DNA from: an uncultured Burkholderiales bacterium
GTDB lineage: Bacteria > Pseudomonadota > Gammaproteobacteria > Burkholderiales > Burkholderiaceae_C
Assembly (NCBI GenBank): GCA_903949285.1
Contig: CAJAYT010000084.1
Span: forward strand, 1-47,104
Length of the DNA: 47,104 nucleotides
Reading direction: 5' to 3'
Of the stretch, positions 7,011-15,342 are shown piece after piece (within the stretch, counting starts at the first letter, position 1; each line of letters opens with the position of its first letter). The translations under genes and the position numbers were made by a program. Under the pieces are notes generated by a model, which did not search any database, was not told where the DNA came from, and was given only the letters and a program-made list of their open reading frames with translations.

Positions 7011-8879
7011 ATGAGCGCTACCTCCCCCGTAACACCACATCTGTCCATCCTATCTGATGGGAATTTCATGTTGGACGGGGCCAACATGACCTTGAGTGAG
7101 CTCTTAGCCAAAGCGCTGGATTGCCACCGATCGGGAGATACAGCACTGGCAACCCACTTTTACAAAGCCATACTGGAGACGCAGCCTAGTCATTTGGCTT
7201 GCCTACACGGTCTGGGCCTTATTGCAATCGGTAAAAATGAACTTAATGAGGGACTGCATTTTCTAAACCAAGCTTTAGATATTGCGCCCGATAATGCCGC
7301 CTTGTACTATGACCGGGCGCTCTTGTTTCAAAAACAAGGCGAGTACGGTGCTGCTATTAAGAATTATGATTTGGCTTTATTTTTAAACAATTCTCTTGTG
7401 CCGGGCTATTCCAACCGAGGCATAGCACTGGAGGCCATCGGCGAAGTGGAGTTGGCCTTGGGAAACTATGAACGCGCCCTCTGCCTTGATCCAGCCTTTG
7501 CAAATGCTTGGTACAACAGAGGCAATATCTACAAATCAAACCAAGCGTTCGAACAAGCCATCAAATGTTACTTGGTTGCCCTACAGCTGCACCCCATTTT
7601 TTGGGAAGCCTTCACCAATTTGGGGCTGTCTTACTACGCTGCCAAAAAATTCTCTCTGGCTATTAACGCCTACGATCAGGCACTTTCATTGCAACCCAAC
7701 TCTGCTGTCATTCACTACAACCGCGCAAACGCATTGAGAACTTCTGGCGAGACAGTTAAAGCAAAAGCTGGGTACGACCAAGCCATTGAACTGAATCCAC
7801 AATTTGCAGCAGCATTTGCCAATAGAGGATTGGTTGAGAAAGACCTCAATCAGCTAGAGGCTGCGAGCCAAGACTACGCTGCAGCGCTTGCGTTAAACCC
7901 AGAACTCTTGGAGGCCACTTGGAATCAATCCATTGTCCAACTCATGAAAGGTGAGTGGCTGCAGGGATGGGAGGGCTATGAGCTAAGATTTCAGCACAAC
8001 GATCTCAAAGAGAGCGTAGGCGAGCGTCACTTTGAAGTACCAAGATGGACCAGGGGATTGCCCTTGAGCGGCAAACGTATTCTCATCTACGCTGAACAAG
8101 GACTGGGGGACGCAATTCAATTTTGCAGATACATCCCACTACTGCAAAAACTGGGGGCTTTTGTCATATTGGAAGTGCAACCTGCGCTTAAAAATTTATT
8201 TAAAAACTTTGAGGGAATAAACCAACTGCTCGTCAATGACAGCGTGAACCCTGATTTGCCGTCGTTTGATTATTACTGTCCACTGCTTAGTCTGCCAAGA
8301 GAGTTCCAAACAACCCCAGAGAACGTGCCCCCTGAACTGCCCTTCAAACTATCAACAGAGTTGGTGGCTCATTGGCAAAAACTGGTAGATAAACATATCT
8401 TTGAAGCCAACTACAACGGAGCGAAAAAGATAGGTCTTGTTTGGCAAGGCAATCCAAGACATACAAATGATCACAACAGAAGTCTACGATTAAAGAGTCT
8501 TGTAAAACACCTGCCAAAGGAGTTCATTTACTTTGTAGTTCAAAAGGAAGTTAGCGATGCGGATTGTGAGCTTTTGAAAGAGCATGCAAATATCATTAAT
8601 TTAAGCCCAGAACTCTGTGACCTTACAGATACAGCCTGTCTTTGCTTGCAACTTGATCTGGTTGTATGTGTGGACACGAGCGTTGCTCACTTAAGTGCCT
8701 CGCTGGGCAAATCAACTTGGCTGATGCTTCCGTTTTGCCCTGATTGGCGCTGGTTGACTGGGCGAATAGACAGCCCCTGGTACAAAAACATGAGGCTTTT
8801 TAGACAATCCTCGCCTGGGGACTGGATGAGCGCACTCGCTCGAGTCAGAGATGGGTTGATCTTAACTATGAGCAATTGA
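7011..8879 (+). CDS. TPR-repeat protein fused to a glycosyltransferase (GT9-like) domain
   Basis: A 622-residue protein with two parts. Residues about 27-330 are some eight to nine tandem 34-residue tetratricopeptide repeats with the usual pattern (YNRGN, ALxLxP at repeat ends). Residues about 355-610 resemble the ADP-heptose-transferase/GT9 fold: RILIYAEQGLGDAIQFCRY at the start, KIGLVWQGNPRHTND in the middle, and VVCVDTSVAHLSASLGKSTWLMLPF, the typical nucleotide-sugar-site helix. No signal peptide is seen. Such TPR-GT fusions are frequent in Burkholderiales but their acceptors are unknown. O-GlcNAc-transferase-like protein glycosylation is one idea. The gene stands alone, divergent from argJ and convergent with the small wHTH gene. 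Confidence 0.82.
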   Translation: MSATSPVTPHLSILSDGNFMLDGANMTLSELLAKALDCHRSGDTALATHFYKAILETQPSHLACLHGLGLIAIGKNELNEGLHFLNQALDIAPDNAALYYDRALLFQKQGEYGAAIKNYDLALFLNNSLVPGYSNRGIALEAIGEVELALGNYERALCLDPAFANAWYNRGNIYKSNQAFEQAIKCYLVALQLHPIFWEAFTNLGLSYYAAKKFSLAINAYDQALSLQPNSAVIHYNRANALRTSGETVKAKAGYDQAIELNPQFAAAFANRGLVEKDLNQLEAASQDYAAALALNPELLEATWNQSIVQLMKGEWLQGWEGYELRFQHNDLKESVGERHFEVPRWTRGLPLSGKRILIYAEQGLGDAIQFCRYIPLLQKLGAFVILEVQPALKNLFKNFEGINQLLVNDSVNPDLPSFDYYCPLLSLPREFQTTPENVPPELPFKLSTELVAHWQKLVDKHIFEANYNGAKKIGLVWQGNPRHTNDHNRSLRLKSLVKHLPKEFIYFVVQKEVSDADCELLKEHANIINLSPELCDLTDTACLCLQLDLVVCVDTSVAHLSASLGKSTWLMLPFCPDWRWLTGRIDSPWYKNMRLFRQSSPGDWMSALARVRDGLILTMSN

Positions 8880-8900
8880 CTGCTCAAACATCACCAGAGT

Positions 8901-9227
8901 CTAAACACATTCAAGGATTTTTGCGATCAATGCAAAACTCTTATCTGTTGCAAAGAGCAGCTTTGTTTTTTTATTATTGGGTTTAAATTCCGATCGAATA
9001 TACCCGCTCTCAAGTAAACTCAAATAATGATGCCTAACAGCGGAGTAGCTGTGGCTAGCAGAGAGAAATAAATTTTTAACGTTAACCTCTAAACCTAAAG
9101 TATTTTGCTCACAGACAAATAAAATCAAATCATAGCTAATAAGGAATGAGTCGCTTGGGAATTCATTTTTGAGTATGTTCTGCTTTTTGATAAGAACTGT
9201 ATAGTGATTTTTAATATGAGAGTCCAT
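8901..9227 (-). CDS. Small winged-helix DNA-binding protein (MarR/PadR-like), orphan
   Basis: A 108-residue protein. Residues about 35-105 look like a winged helix: a first helix ISYDLILFVCEQ, a helix-turn-helix LFLSASHSYSAVRHHYLSLLESGYI, and a wing with basic residues (SEFKPNNKKTKLLFATD). The N-terminal 30 residues are Lys/Asn-rich. The family relation is inferred from fold pattern, not from a specific signature. The gene is more AT-rich than its neighbours. It ends 21 bases from the convergent TPR gene and has a 360-base gene-free region upstream with an inverted repeat that could be its own operator. No effector or target gene is adjacent. ATG at 9227. Confidence 0.7.
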   Translation of the reverse strand: MDSHIKNHYTVLIKKQNILKNEFPSDSFLISYDLILFVCEQNTLGLEVNVKNLFLSASHSYSAVRHHYLSLLESGYIRSEFKPNNKKTKLLFATDKSFALIAKILECV

Positions 9228-9277
9228 TGCTTCATAATAAACTCTAAAGTGCTACTAAGCTTGACTTTTCTTAACCT

Positions 9278-9302
9278 AAAGATGTCTTGAAAATACATCT
9301 TT
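9278..9302. repeat. Perfect 8-base inverted repeat in the wHTH gene leader
   Basis: AAAGATGT (9278-9285) and ACATCTTT (9295-9302) are perfect inverted arms separated by 9 bases, located 51-75 bases upstream of the wHTH ATG. Arm length and centre-to-centre spacing fit a dimeric winged-helix regulator binding two successive major grooves, so it is a candidate autoregulatory operator. A simple RNA hairpin is the alternative. Confidence 0.5.
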
Positions 9303-9508
9303 TCGAAACCTAATTTTAAAGACGAAATGAACTTGCATTAGTTCGCAACCGAACATAAGGCAAGCAATGTTTAAGATCATTTATCCAAATTGATGGGGCC
9401 ATTATTACCTGCGGCTCACTCAAGAAAGATCTCACCAAAGCGAGAGGATAAATAACTATCTTTAGTTATTCTTTTGTTATTCTTTTTTATGGTTAAAAAA
9501 ATAAAACA

Positions 9509-9538
9509 GGGGGATTGAATAAATCTATTCAATCCCCC
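9509..9538 (-). terminator. Rho-independent terminator of secA
   Basis: A perfect 13-base stem (GGGGGATTGAATA / TATTCAATCCCCC) with a 4-base loop. Read on the minus strand, the stem is followed by TGTTTTATTTTTTT, the expected U-rich tract. It lies 50-79 bases after the secA stop codon. On the plus strand no T-run follows, so it is directional. Confidence 0.9.
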
Positions 9539-9587
9539 CGAACAAAAATTAACGCTTAGAGATAACTATACTTTTAGCATTGAATCT

Positions 9588-12338
9588 TTAATTTAAGCGT
9601 CCATGACAGTGCTTGTATTTCTTTCCACTTCCGCAGGGACAGGGCTCATTACGCCCCGTAGACGGGAAACCTTGTGCGCCCTGAGCAACGGAATCTTGTG
9701 ATGTCACCTCTTCTTCGCCAGTCTCCGTTGGTGAGGTATAAGTGATATTTTTAAGGTCCTCTGCTTGCTCTTCAATTTTATGAGCGGCTTGCTCTAACTG
9801 TTCTCCAGACTGAACCTCTACAGTCATGAGTATTCGAGTAACCTCCTCCTTCACCTGATCAAGGAGTTGTCCAAAGAGCTCAAATGCTTCACGCTTGTAT
9901 TCTTGTTTAGGTTGCTTTTGTGCGTAACCTCGCAGATGAATTCCTTGACGTAAGTAATCCAATGCCGAAAGGTGCTCTCTCCAGTGCGAGTCTATACTTT
10001 GTAACAACACCATTCGCATGAAAGGCGTGAACTGCTCTGCGCCAACATCATTGATTTTGGCCTGAAACGCCTCATTCGCGCGGCTCACTACTAACTCTAA
10101 AACGTTTTCAGCATCAACTGAATCAGCTGCGTCAATGAATTTTTGGATCTCAACATGGAGCCTCCAATCCTTTTGCAACACATCCTCCAAGCCCGCGATA
10201 TTCCACTGCTCCTCAACGGACTCGAGGGGGACGTAATGACGCACGAGATCACTAAAAGTGCCTTCACGCAAAGAATCAATCTGCGCCGACAAATCGGAGG
10301 TATCTAAAATGTCATTGCGCTGTTGGTAGATGACTTTTCGTTGATCATTGGATACATCGTCGTATTCGAGCAGTTGTTTGCGAATATCAAAGTTCCTTGC
10401 CTCAACCTTTCTTTGCGCACTCTCAATGCTGCGGGTCACAATTCCAGCCTCAATGGCTTCTCCCTCAGGCATATTGAGGCGATCCATGATCGCCTTTACT
10501 CTGTCACCAGCAAATATGCGCATCAACGAATCATCTAAGCTCAAATAAAAGCGAGAGGATCCAGGATCACCTTGCCGACCCGATCGACCGCGCAACTGAT
10601 TGTCAATTCGCCTTGACTCATGTCTCTCTGTAGCAATGATTCTCAAACCGCCCAAAGACTTCACGCGCTCATGGTCTACGGCCCACTTGGCTTTAAGCTT
10701 TTGGATCTCCTGCACTCGCTCTTGCTCAGAGAGTGCTTCATTGGCCTCAACCGCGGAGATCAATTTCTCAATATTTCCGCCCAGAACAATATCCGTTCCA
10801 CGCCCCGCCATGTTAGTGGCAATGGTAATAGAGCGCTCAGCCCCAGCTTGGGCAATGATTTCTGCTTCACGCTCATGCTGCTTGGCATTTAAAACTTGAT
10901 GCGGTAACTTAGCTTTCTCAAGCATTGCAGCAATCAGCTCTGAATTCTCAATGGACGTGGTTCCAACCAGCACAGGCTGGCCTCTTTCGTGACACTCACG
11001 AATATCGTCAATTGCCGCCTTGTACTTCTCCTGCGTTGTTTTGTAAACGCGGTCGAGTTGATCCTCTCTTCGGCTGATACGGTTGGGAGGTATAACGATG
11101 GTCTCGAGACCATAAATTTCTTGAAACTCATACGCCTCTGTATCCGCTGTACCCGTCATTCCGGCAAGCTTCTTGTAGAGGCGGAAATAGTTTTGGAACG
11201 TAATCGAGGCCAGCGTTTGATTTTCCGCCTGAATTTTGACCCCTTCCTTAGCCTCAACGGCCTGATGCAGTCCATCACTCCAACGTCGCCCCGTCATCAA
11301 GCGACCCGTGAACTCATCGACGATCACGATCTCGCCGCCTTGGTTCACATAATGTTGGTCTTTAAAGTACAGGTGATGAGCACGCAAAGCCGCGTACATG
11401 TGGTGCATTAACCCAATATTTGCCGGATCGTACAAAGAGGCACCTTCTGGTAGGAGGCCCATCTCAGTCAAAATACGCTCGGCATTTTCGTGCCCTTGCT
11501 CGGTCAAGAAAACCTGATGCGACTTCTCATCCACCGTAAAGTCACCCGGTGTGATGATGCCCTCTCCAGTTCGCAGATCCTCCTCCCCCTCTTGCTTGAC
11601 CAAATGCGGAACAGCTTGATTAATCGCCAGATACATCTGTGTATGGTCTTCAGCTTGCCCACTGATAATCAAAGGCGTCCTCGCCTCATCAATCAATATG
11701 GAATCGACCTCATCGACAATTGCGTAATTCAAAGGCCGTTGAACACGGTCAGCCTGTTCGTAGACCATGTTGTCGCGCAAATAATCAAATCCAAATTCGT
11801 TATTGGTCCCGTACGTGATATCCGAGTTGTAAGCGGCCTGCTTCTCAGACCGAGACATTTGGGGCAAATTCACCCCAACGCTCAGCCCTAGGAAGTTATA
11901 CAACTTACCCATCCACTGTGCATCTCTGTTTGCCAAGTAATCGTTCACAGTGACGACGTGCACCCCCTTGGCTGCGAGGGCATTAAGATAAACAGCCAGC
12001 GTAGCGGTAAGGGTCTTACCCTCGCCCGTGCGCATCTCTGAGATATTGCCTTGGTGTAGCGATATGCCTCCTAAGAGCTGCACATCAAAGTGTCTCATTT
12101 TCATGACCCGCTTTGAGCCTTCTCGCACAACCGCAAACGCTTCAACAAGTAGATCATCTAACGTCTCGCCGCCTGCGATCCGAGCTCTAAACTCCTGGGT
12201 CTTACCCCGCAACTGCTCATCACTAAGTTGCTCCATGGAGCTCTCTAATGCGTTAACTGCAGTAACAGATTTTTGAAATTGCTTGAGTAGGCGCTCGTTG
12301 CGACTACCAAAGATCATTGTGAGTAAATTAAAAGCCAT
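9588..12338 (-). CDS. secA: Preprotein translocase subunit SecA
   Basis: The ATPase motor that drives unfolded preproteins through SecYEG at the inner membrane. At 916 residues it has the full architecture. Nucleotide-binding fold 1 carries the Walker [12 protein letters not shown] and the [23 protein letters not shown]-like motif. The preprotein cross-linking domain follows. The second fold carries [14 protein letters not shown] and the arginine-finger region [15 protein letters not shown]. Then come the helical scaffold/wing ([15 protein letters not shown]) and the C-terminal zinc-binding SecB site [20 protein letters not shown]. The N-terminus [18 protein letters not shown] matches the family start. 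It is divergent from dciA and ends in a strong terminator. No SecM-type leader peptide is seen. Confidence 0.98.
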   Translation of the reverse strand: MAFNLLTMIFGSRNERLLKQFQKSVTAVNALESSMEQLSDEQLRGKTQEFRARIAGGETLDDLLVEAFAVVREGSKRVMKMRHFDVQLLGGISLHQGNISEMRTGEGKTLTATLAVYLNALAAKGVHVVTVNDYLANRDAQWMGKLYNFLGLSVGVNLPQMSRSEKQAAYNSDITYGTNNEFGFDYLRDNMVYEQADRVQRPLNYAIVDEVDSILIDEARTPLIISGQAEDHTQMYLAINQAVPHLVKQEGEEDLRTGEGIITPGDFTVDEKSHQVFLTEQGHENAERILTEMGLLPEGASLYDPANIGLMHHMYAALRAHHLYFKDQHYVNQGGEIVIVDEFTGRLMTGRRWSDGLHQAVEAKEGVKIQAENQTLASITFQNYFRLYKKLAGMTGTADTEAYEFQEIYGLETIVIPPNRISRREDQLDRVYKTTQEKYKAAIDDIRECHERGQPVLVGTTSIENSELIAAMLEKAKLPHQVLNAKQHEREAEIIAQAGAERSITIATNMAGRGTDIVLGGNIEKLISAVEANEALSEQERVQEIQKLKAKWAVDHERVKSLGGLRIIATERHESRRIDNQLRGRSGRQGDPGSSRFYLSLDDSLMRIFAGDRVKAIMDRLNMPEGEAIEAGIVTRSIESAQRKVEARNFDIRKQLLEYDDVSNDQRKVIYQQRNDILDTSDLSAQIDSLREGTFSDLVRHYVPLESVEEQWNIAGLEDVLQKDWRLHVEIQKFIDAADSVDAENVLELVVSRANEAFQAKINDVGAEQFTPFMRMVLLQSIDSHWREHLSALDYLRQGIHLRGYAQKQPKQEYKREAFELFGQLLDQVKEEVTRILMTVEVQSGEQLEQAAHKIEEQAEDLKNITYTSPTETGEEEVTSQDSVAQGAQGFPSTGRNEPCPCGSGKKYKHCHGRLN

Positions 12339-12356
12339 GCCCTATCTGCAACTCTT

Positions 12357-12377
12357 AGCCCCTAAAAATTTGGGGCT
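12357..12377 (-). promoter_or_regulatory. Hairpin in the secA leader
   Basis: AGCCCC (12357-12362) and GGGGCT (12372-12377) form a perfect 6-base stem around an A/T loop, 19-39 bases upstream of the secA ATG. It is close enough to the translation start to affect ribosome access or mRNA stability. No T-tract follows on either strand, so it is not a classical terminator. Regulatory role is inference. Confidence 0.4.
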
Positions 12378-12440
12378 TGAATGCAGTTTCCTTATGAAAG
12401 ATTTATATTTTAACCTGGCTACCAAAGCGATAATGTGACT

Positions 12441-12875
12441 ATGACGCAACCCCCTTTACCAGACTCATCCAAGCCACTCGCAACGGGTGAACCGACGTCC
12501 CCTACCAGCACCCGCCGTAGTGCGCTGGCCGCTTACAGGGCTTTGGGATATTCCAAAGTCCCATACTCTGCCCCACTTTTAAGAGGAAAGCCTCAACTGG
12601 CAGCAAAAGCTATTAGTAACGCCCCCATTTTGGCTCACCTTCTTGAGCTGACGCGTGACTCGGAGCAACGCCTTTATGCCATCAAATCTTTGTTACCACC
12701 ACAGTTCAGGGAAGCAGTAAAGCCAAGCACTCTTGAGGGTGAGACATGGTGTCTTTTGGTTCCCAATAATTCCGTCATGGCCAAGCTCAAACAAATGCTT
12801 CCTGCATTGGCTTCGCATCTAAGGAGTAAAGGATTTAGGGTTCAGACTATTCGATTAAAGATCGAAGGTAAGTAG
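12441..12875 (+). CDS. dciA: DciA-family replicative helicase loader (DUF721)
   Basis: A protein of about 144 residues ending in the KH-like DUF721 domain (around residues 60-140): a helix LLELTRDSEQRLYAIKSLLPPQFREAV, then strands WCLLVPNNSVMAKLKQMLPALASHLRSKGFRVQTIRLKI. DciA interacts with DnaB and acts as the ancestral helicase loader where DnaC is absent. The first 55 residues are a Pro/Ser/Arg-rich tail. I use the ATG at 12441; a GTG at 12435 is two codons upstream. The gene lies next to and divergent from secA, a location seen in many betaproteobacteria. Confidence 0.85.
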   Translation: MTQPPLPDSSKPLATGEPTSPTSTRRSALAAYRALGYSKVPYSAPLLRGKPQLAAKAISNAPILAHLLELTRDSEQRLYAIKSLLPPQFREAVKPSTLEGETWCLLVPNNSVMAKLKQMLPALASHLRSKGFRVQTIRLKIEGK

Positions 12876-12925
12876 TATTTTTTGCCCTATATTTTGAGCT
12901 AATTCATTACACCTTTCGTAGAAGG

Positions 12926-13001
12926 TGGTGCCCCCTGTCCGACTCGAACAGACCACCTACTGATTACAAATCAGTTGCTCTACCAGATGAGCTAAGGGGG
13001 C
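12926..13001 (-). tRNA. tRNA-Thr (anticodon UGU)
   Basis: The reverse strand folds as a full cloverleaf of 76 bases including an encoded CCA. The acceptor stem GCCCCCT pairs with AGGGGGC. The D-arm contains CTGGTAGAG. The anticodon stem ACTGA/TCAGT encloses the loop TTTGTAA with anticodon TGT (12968-12966). The T-arm contains GTTCGAGTC. The discriminator base is A. UGU reads ACA and other ACN threonine codons. It sits alone between dciA and sspB. Confidence 0.97.
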
Positions 13002-13010
13002 ACGGTACAT

Positions 13011-13016
13011 ATTGTA
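13011..13016 (-). promoter_or_regulatory. -10 box of the tRNA-Thr promoter
   Basis: TACAAT on the minus strand lies 10 bases before the mature tRNA 5' end, which places the transcript start about 3-5 bases upstream of it. Only a weak -35 (TTAAAA, 18 bases upstream) is seen. Confidence 0.45.
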
Positions 13017-13140
13017 ACCAAAAGTCGCAATTATTTTTAAACCACTCAAAGAGACTGCTCAATGAGTTGTTTGTCTACGACTTTATGGGGTTTAGACGCA
13101 AATCACAGGCATCCCACAAGAACTAAACTGTGAATCAAGC

Positions 13141-13701
13141 CTATTTGATAAGCGTTAATTTAGGACGACCATTTGCAGGAGTTGTTGGAGAGGTAGGATT
13201 CACTGGAGCTGGCTCGGAACTGCTCTCAACCCCCTCTAGCTTCCCACCTTTATCTTTCGAGTACTTCGAATCAAGACTCTCCTCATTGGTCATGAGAGTA
13301 AGCGGTGAAGGTCCAGGACCCATAGTATGGGTTTCTGTTGAAGATTTAGCCCAGCCCGGATCTGCCTGCGAACTTGGCGCAGGGGCTGGAAAGGCCATTC
13401 CCTGCCCGTTTTCCCTTGCATAAATGGCGATGACCTGCCCAATTGGGACAATAATTTGTCGAGGAGTTCCACCAAAGCGCGCTTTAAACTCTACGAACTC
13501 ATTGCCCAACTGAAGTCCGCTTGTGGCATCGAGACTAATGTTCAAGACGATTTCACCGTTTTGAACATACTCCTTAGGAACTTGCACGCCAGCATCAACT
13601 TTTACTGCAATGTAAGGCGTGAACGCATTGTCGTTACACCACTCAAACAAGGCTCTAATTAAGTAAGGTCTTGTAGAGGCGGTTTGTAGCGCGTTTTTCA
13701 T
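13141..13701 (-). CDS. sspB: ClpXP protease specificity-enhancing factor SspB
   Basis: An adaptor that delivers ssrA-tagged proteins to ClpXP. Residues 1-105 form the substrate-binding domain with family motifs RPYLIRALFEWCNDNAFTPY, VNISLDAT..LQLGNEFVEFKARFGG and PIGQVIAIYARENGQGM. A long Pro/Ser/Thr-rich flexible linker follows. The extreme C-terminus GRPKLTLIK is the ClpX-binding (XB) tail. The length of 186 residues is normal for betaproteobacteria, which have long linkers. It is downstream of sspA, the classic arrangement. ATG at 13701. Confidence 0.95.
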   Translation of the reverse strand: MKNALQTASTRPYLIRALFEWCNDNAFTPYIAVKVDAGVQVPKEYVQNGEIVLNISLDATSGLQLGNEFVEFKARFGGTPRQIIVPIGQVIAIYARENGQGMAFPAPAPSSQADPGWAKSSTETHTMGPGPSPLTLMTNEESLDSKYSKDKGGKLEGVESSSEPAPVNPTSPTTPANGRPKLTLIK

Positions 13702-13742
13702 AAGAGGGGTGCGGATCGATTAAATCCACCAAGTCAACAGTA

Positions 13743-13762
13743 GGTGATCTTAATATATCACC
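13743..13762 (-). repeat. Small inverted repeat between sspA and sspB
   Basis: GGTGAT (13743-13748) and ATCACC (13757-13762) are perfect 6-base arms around an 8-base A/T centre, in the 79-base gap between sspA and sspB. No T-tract follows. It may be a processing or stability hairpin that sets relative expression of the two genes. Confidence 0.35.
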
Positions 13763-13780
13763 AACTGAGGACCTAATGAT

Positions 13781-14392
13781 TTACTTTCTCATGACTTTCT
13801 CTGAAGGCGTTAACGCCTCAATGTAGGCAGGCCTTGAGAAAATACGCTCAGCGTACTTTAAGAGTGGCGCTGCATTCTTAGACAACTCAATCTCATAGTG
13901 ATCCAAACGCCACAACAATGGGGCGATAGCCACGTCCAGCATCGAGAAATTCTCGCCCAGCATAAACTTGTTCTTTAAAAACACGGGAGCCAATTGGGTC
14001 AACCTGTCTCGAATGTGTGAGCGAGCTTTATCCAATGATTTGTCATTGGGTTTGGCGCCCCGGTTCTCCAGCAAACTGACGTTTGTGAATAACTCTTTTT
14101 CAAAATTCAACAAGAACAATCTTACACGTGCACGGTCAACTGGGTCTCCGGGCATTAACTGTGGATGAGGAAAGCGCTCATCAATGTATTCATTGATAAT
14201 ATTTGACTCATAAAGAATAAGATCACGCTCAACCAAAATGGGAACCTGACCATAAGGGTTCATGACATTAATGTCCTCTTGTTTGTTGTATAGGTCAACA
14301 TCCCGAATTTCGAAGTCCATTCCTTTTTCAAACAAAACGAAACGGCAACGATGAGAAAAAGGACAGGTTGTCCCAGAATATAAGACCATCAT
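13781..14392 (-). CDS. sspA: Stringent starvation protein A (GST-fold regulator)
   Basis: A glutathione-S-transferase-like protein that in enterobacteria binds RNA polymerase and acts on late phage and stress promoters. It has the N-terminal thioredoxin-like domain (MMVLYSGTTCPFSHRCRFVLFEKGMDF, then NPYGQVPILVERD and LYESNIINEYIDERFPHP) and the helical C-terminal domain (SMLDVAIAPLLWRLDHYEI). I chose the ATG at 14392, which has a GGAGAG site upstream and matches the family start. The frame remains open to 14440. It lies immediately downstream of petABC, as in other betaproteobacteria. Confidence 0.95.
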   Translation of the reverse strand: MMVLYSGTTCPFSHRCRFVLFEKGMDFEIRDVDLYNKQEDINVMNPYGQVPILVERDLILYESNIINEYIDERFPHPQLMPGDPVDRARVRLFLLNFEKELFTNVSLLENRGAKPNDKSLDKARSHIRDRLTQLAPVFLKNKFMLGENFSMLDVAIAPLLWRLDHYEIELSKNAAPLLKYAERIFSRPAYIEALTPSEKVMRK

Positions 14393-14519
14393 AGGATTTA
14401 GCTCTCCAGTAAATGCAAACAGCGAGGGGAAGATTCCCATCGCTTTAAAAGGCTACAAATCCCTAAAAATTGTAGAGAAATAAGTAGCAAAAATAAATAG
14501 ACATTAAACCCAGGTTCTA

Positions 14520-14544
14520 GTTTGTGCATTTTTTATGCACAAAC
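14520..14544 (-). terminator. 3' hairpin of the petABC operon
   Basis: A perfect 10-base stem (GTTTGTGCAT / ATGCACAAAC) around a 5-base homopolymer loop lies 17-41 bases after the petC stop codon. No U-tract follows on the minus strand, so it may be a weak or Rho-assisted terminator, or a stabilising 3' hairpin allowing read-through into sspA. Confidence 0.6.
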
Positions 14545-14560
14545 CAATTCCCTTAGATCC

Positions 14561-15322
14561 TTAGCGAATATCTTTCCAATACGCAGCATTTAAACGCCAA
14601 GCGATAACGGCGAAACACAATAAGAAGAGGACGACCCAAACGCCCACACGCACACGGGTGTTTTGAGCGGGCTCAGCCATCCACTGCAAATAATTGACCA
14701 GATCACCAACAGCTTGATCATATTCCGTACTGCTCAACTGCCCGGGTGTATCTTGCTCCCAACCATTAAAAACTTCAACCTCTTCGCCGTGTACTTCTTG
14801 TTTTGTGTAAACGGGATGACGGGTTCCTTGAAGTTCCCAAAGCACATTTGGCATTGCTACATTTGGGTAAGCCAGATTGTTCCAACCGGTGGCCTTGGTT
14901 GGGTCACGGTAGTAAGTTCTGAGATAGGTATAGATGTAATCACCACCACTGCCTGAGTGGCTTGAGCGTGAACGAGCGATAACGGTCAGATCGGGTGGAT
15001 TGGCACCAAACCAAGCCTTAGCTTGTTTGGGGTCAATATTGGCCTTCATTGTGTCTCCCACCTTGTCGGTAGTGAAGAGCAAGTTTTCTTTGATTTGTTG
15101 CTCTGAAATACCGATATCTTTTAATCGGTTGTACCGCATGAAGGCAGCAGAGTGACAATTTAAACAGTAATTAACAAACAGCTTTGCACCGCGCTGAAGC
15201 GAAGCCAAGTCAGTCGTGTTGTTAGGAGCTTTATCCCAGTTAAAACCACCCTCATTGGCGCTAGCAATATTAGCCCCTGCAAGAGAAAGTGTTGCGATAA
15301 GGATTAGTAATAGTTTTTTCAT
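14561..15322 (-). CDS. petC: Cytochrome c1 (bc1 complex, complex III)
   Basis: The haem-c subunit that passes electrons from the Rieske protein to soluble cytochrome c. A Sec signal peptide (MKKLLLILIATLSLAGANIASA) precedes the mature protein. The haem-binding site is CLNCHSA (CxxCH), and the distal Met ligand region is in YPNVAMPNVLWEL. A single C-terminal membrane anchor (VWVVLFLLCFAVIAWRLNAAYW) holds it on the periplasmic side. The 253-residue length is normal. It follows petB by 20 bases. Confidence 0.97.
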   Translation of the reverse strand: MKKLLLILIATLSLAGANIASANEGGFNWDKAPNNTTDLASLQRGAKLFVNYCLNCHSAAFMRYNRLKDIGISEQQIKENLLFTTDKVGDTMKANIDPKQAKAWFGANPPDLTVIARSRSSHSGSGGDYIYTYLRTYYRDPTKATGWNNLAYPNVAMPNVLWELQGTRHPVYTKQEVHGEEVEVFNGWEQDTPGQLSSTEYDQAVGDLVNYLQWMAEPAQNTRVRVGVWVVLFLLCFAVIAWRLNAAYWKDIR

Positions 15323-15342
15323 GTTGTTACCTTAACCCTGGT

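Larger units (their letters stand above)
9228..9587. other. 360-base gene-free region between the wHTH gene and secA
   Basis: I find no open frame of useful size on either strand. The region holds the leader of the wHTH gene with the repeat at 9278-9302, a small hairpin GTTCG-CAAC-CGAAC at 9341-9354, T-rich near-repeats (GTTATTCTTTTGTTATTCTTTT, about 9463-9485) and the secA terminator at 9509-9538. The central part, 9360-9460, is unexplained. An sRNA gene there cannot be excluded, but nothing positive supports one. Confidence 0.6.

Noticed and set aside
9360..9460. Possible sRNA gene in the wHTH-secA gap
   Set aside because: No promoter plus terminator pair of consistent orientation could be drawn; the only terminator there belongs to secA.
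10989..11411. Plus-strand frame of 140 codons inside secA
   Set aside because: Antisense to conserved SecA helicase motifs, so its openness is explained by the codon pattern of secA.
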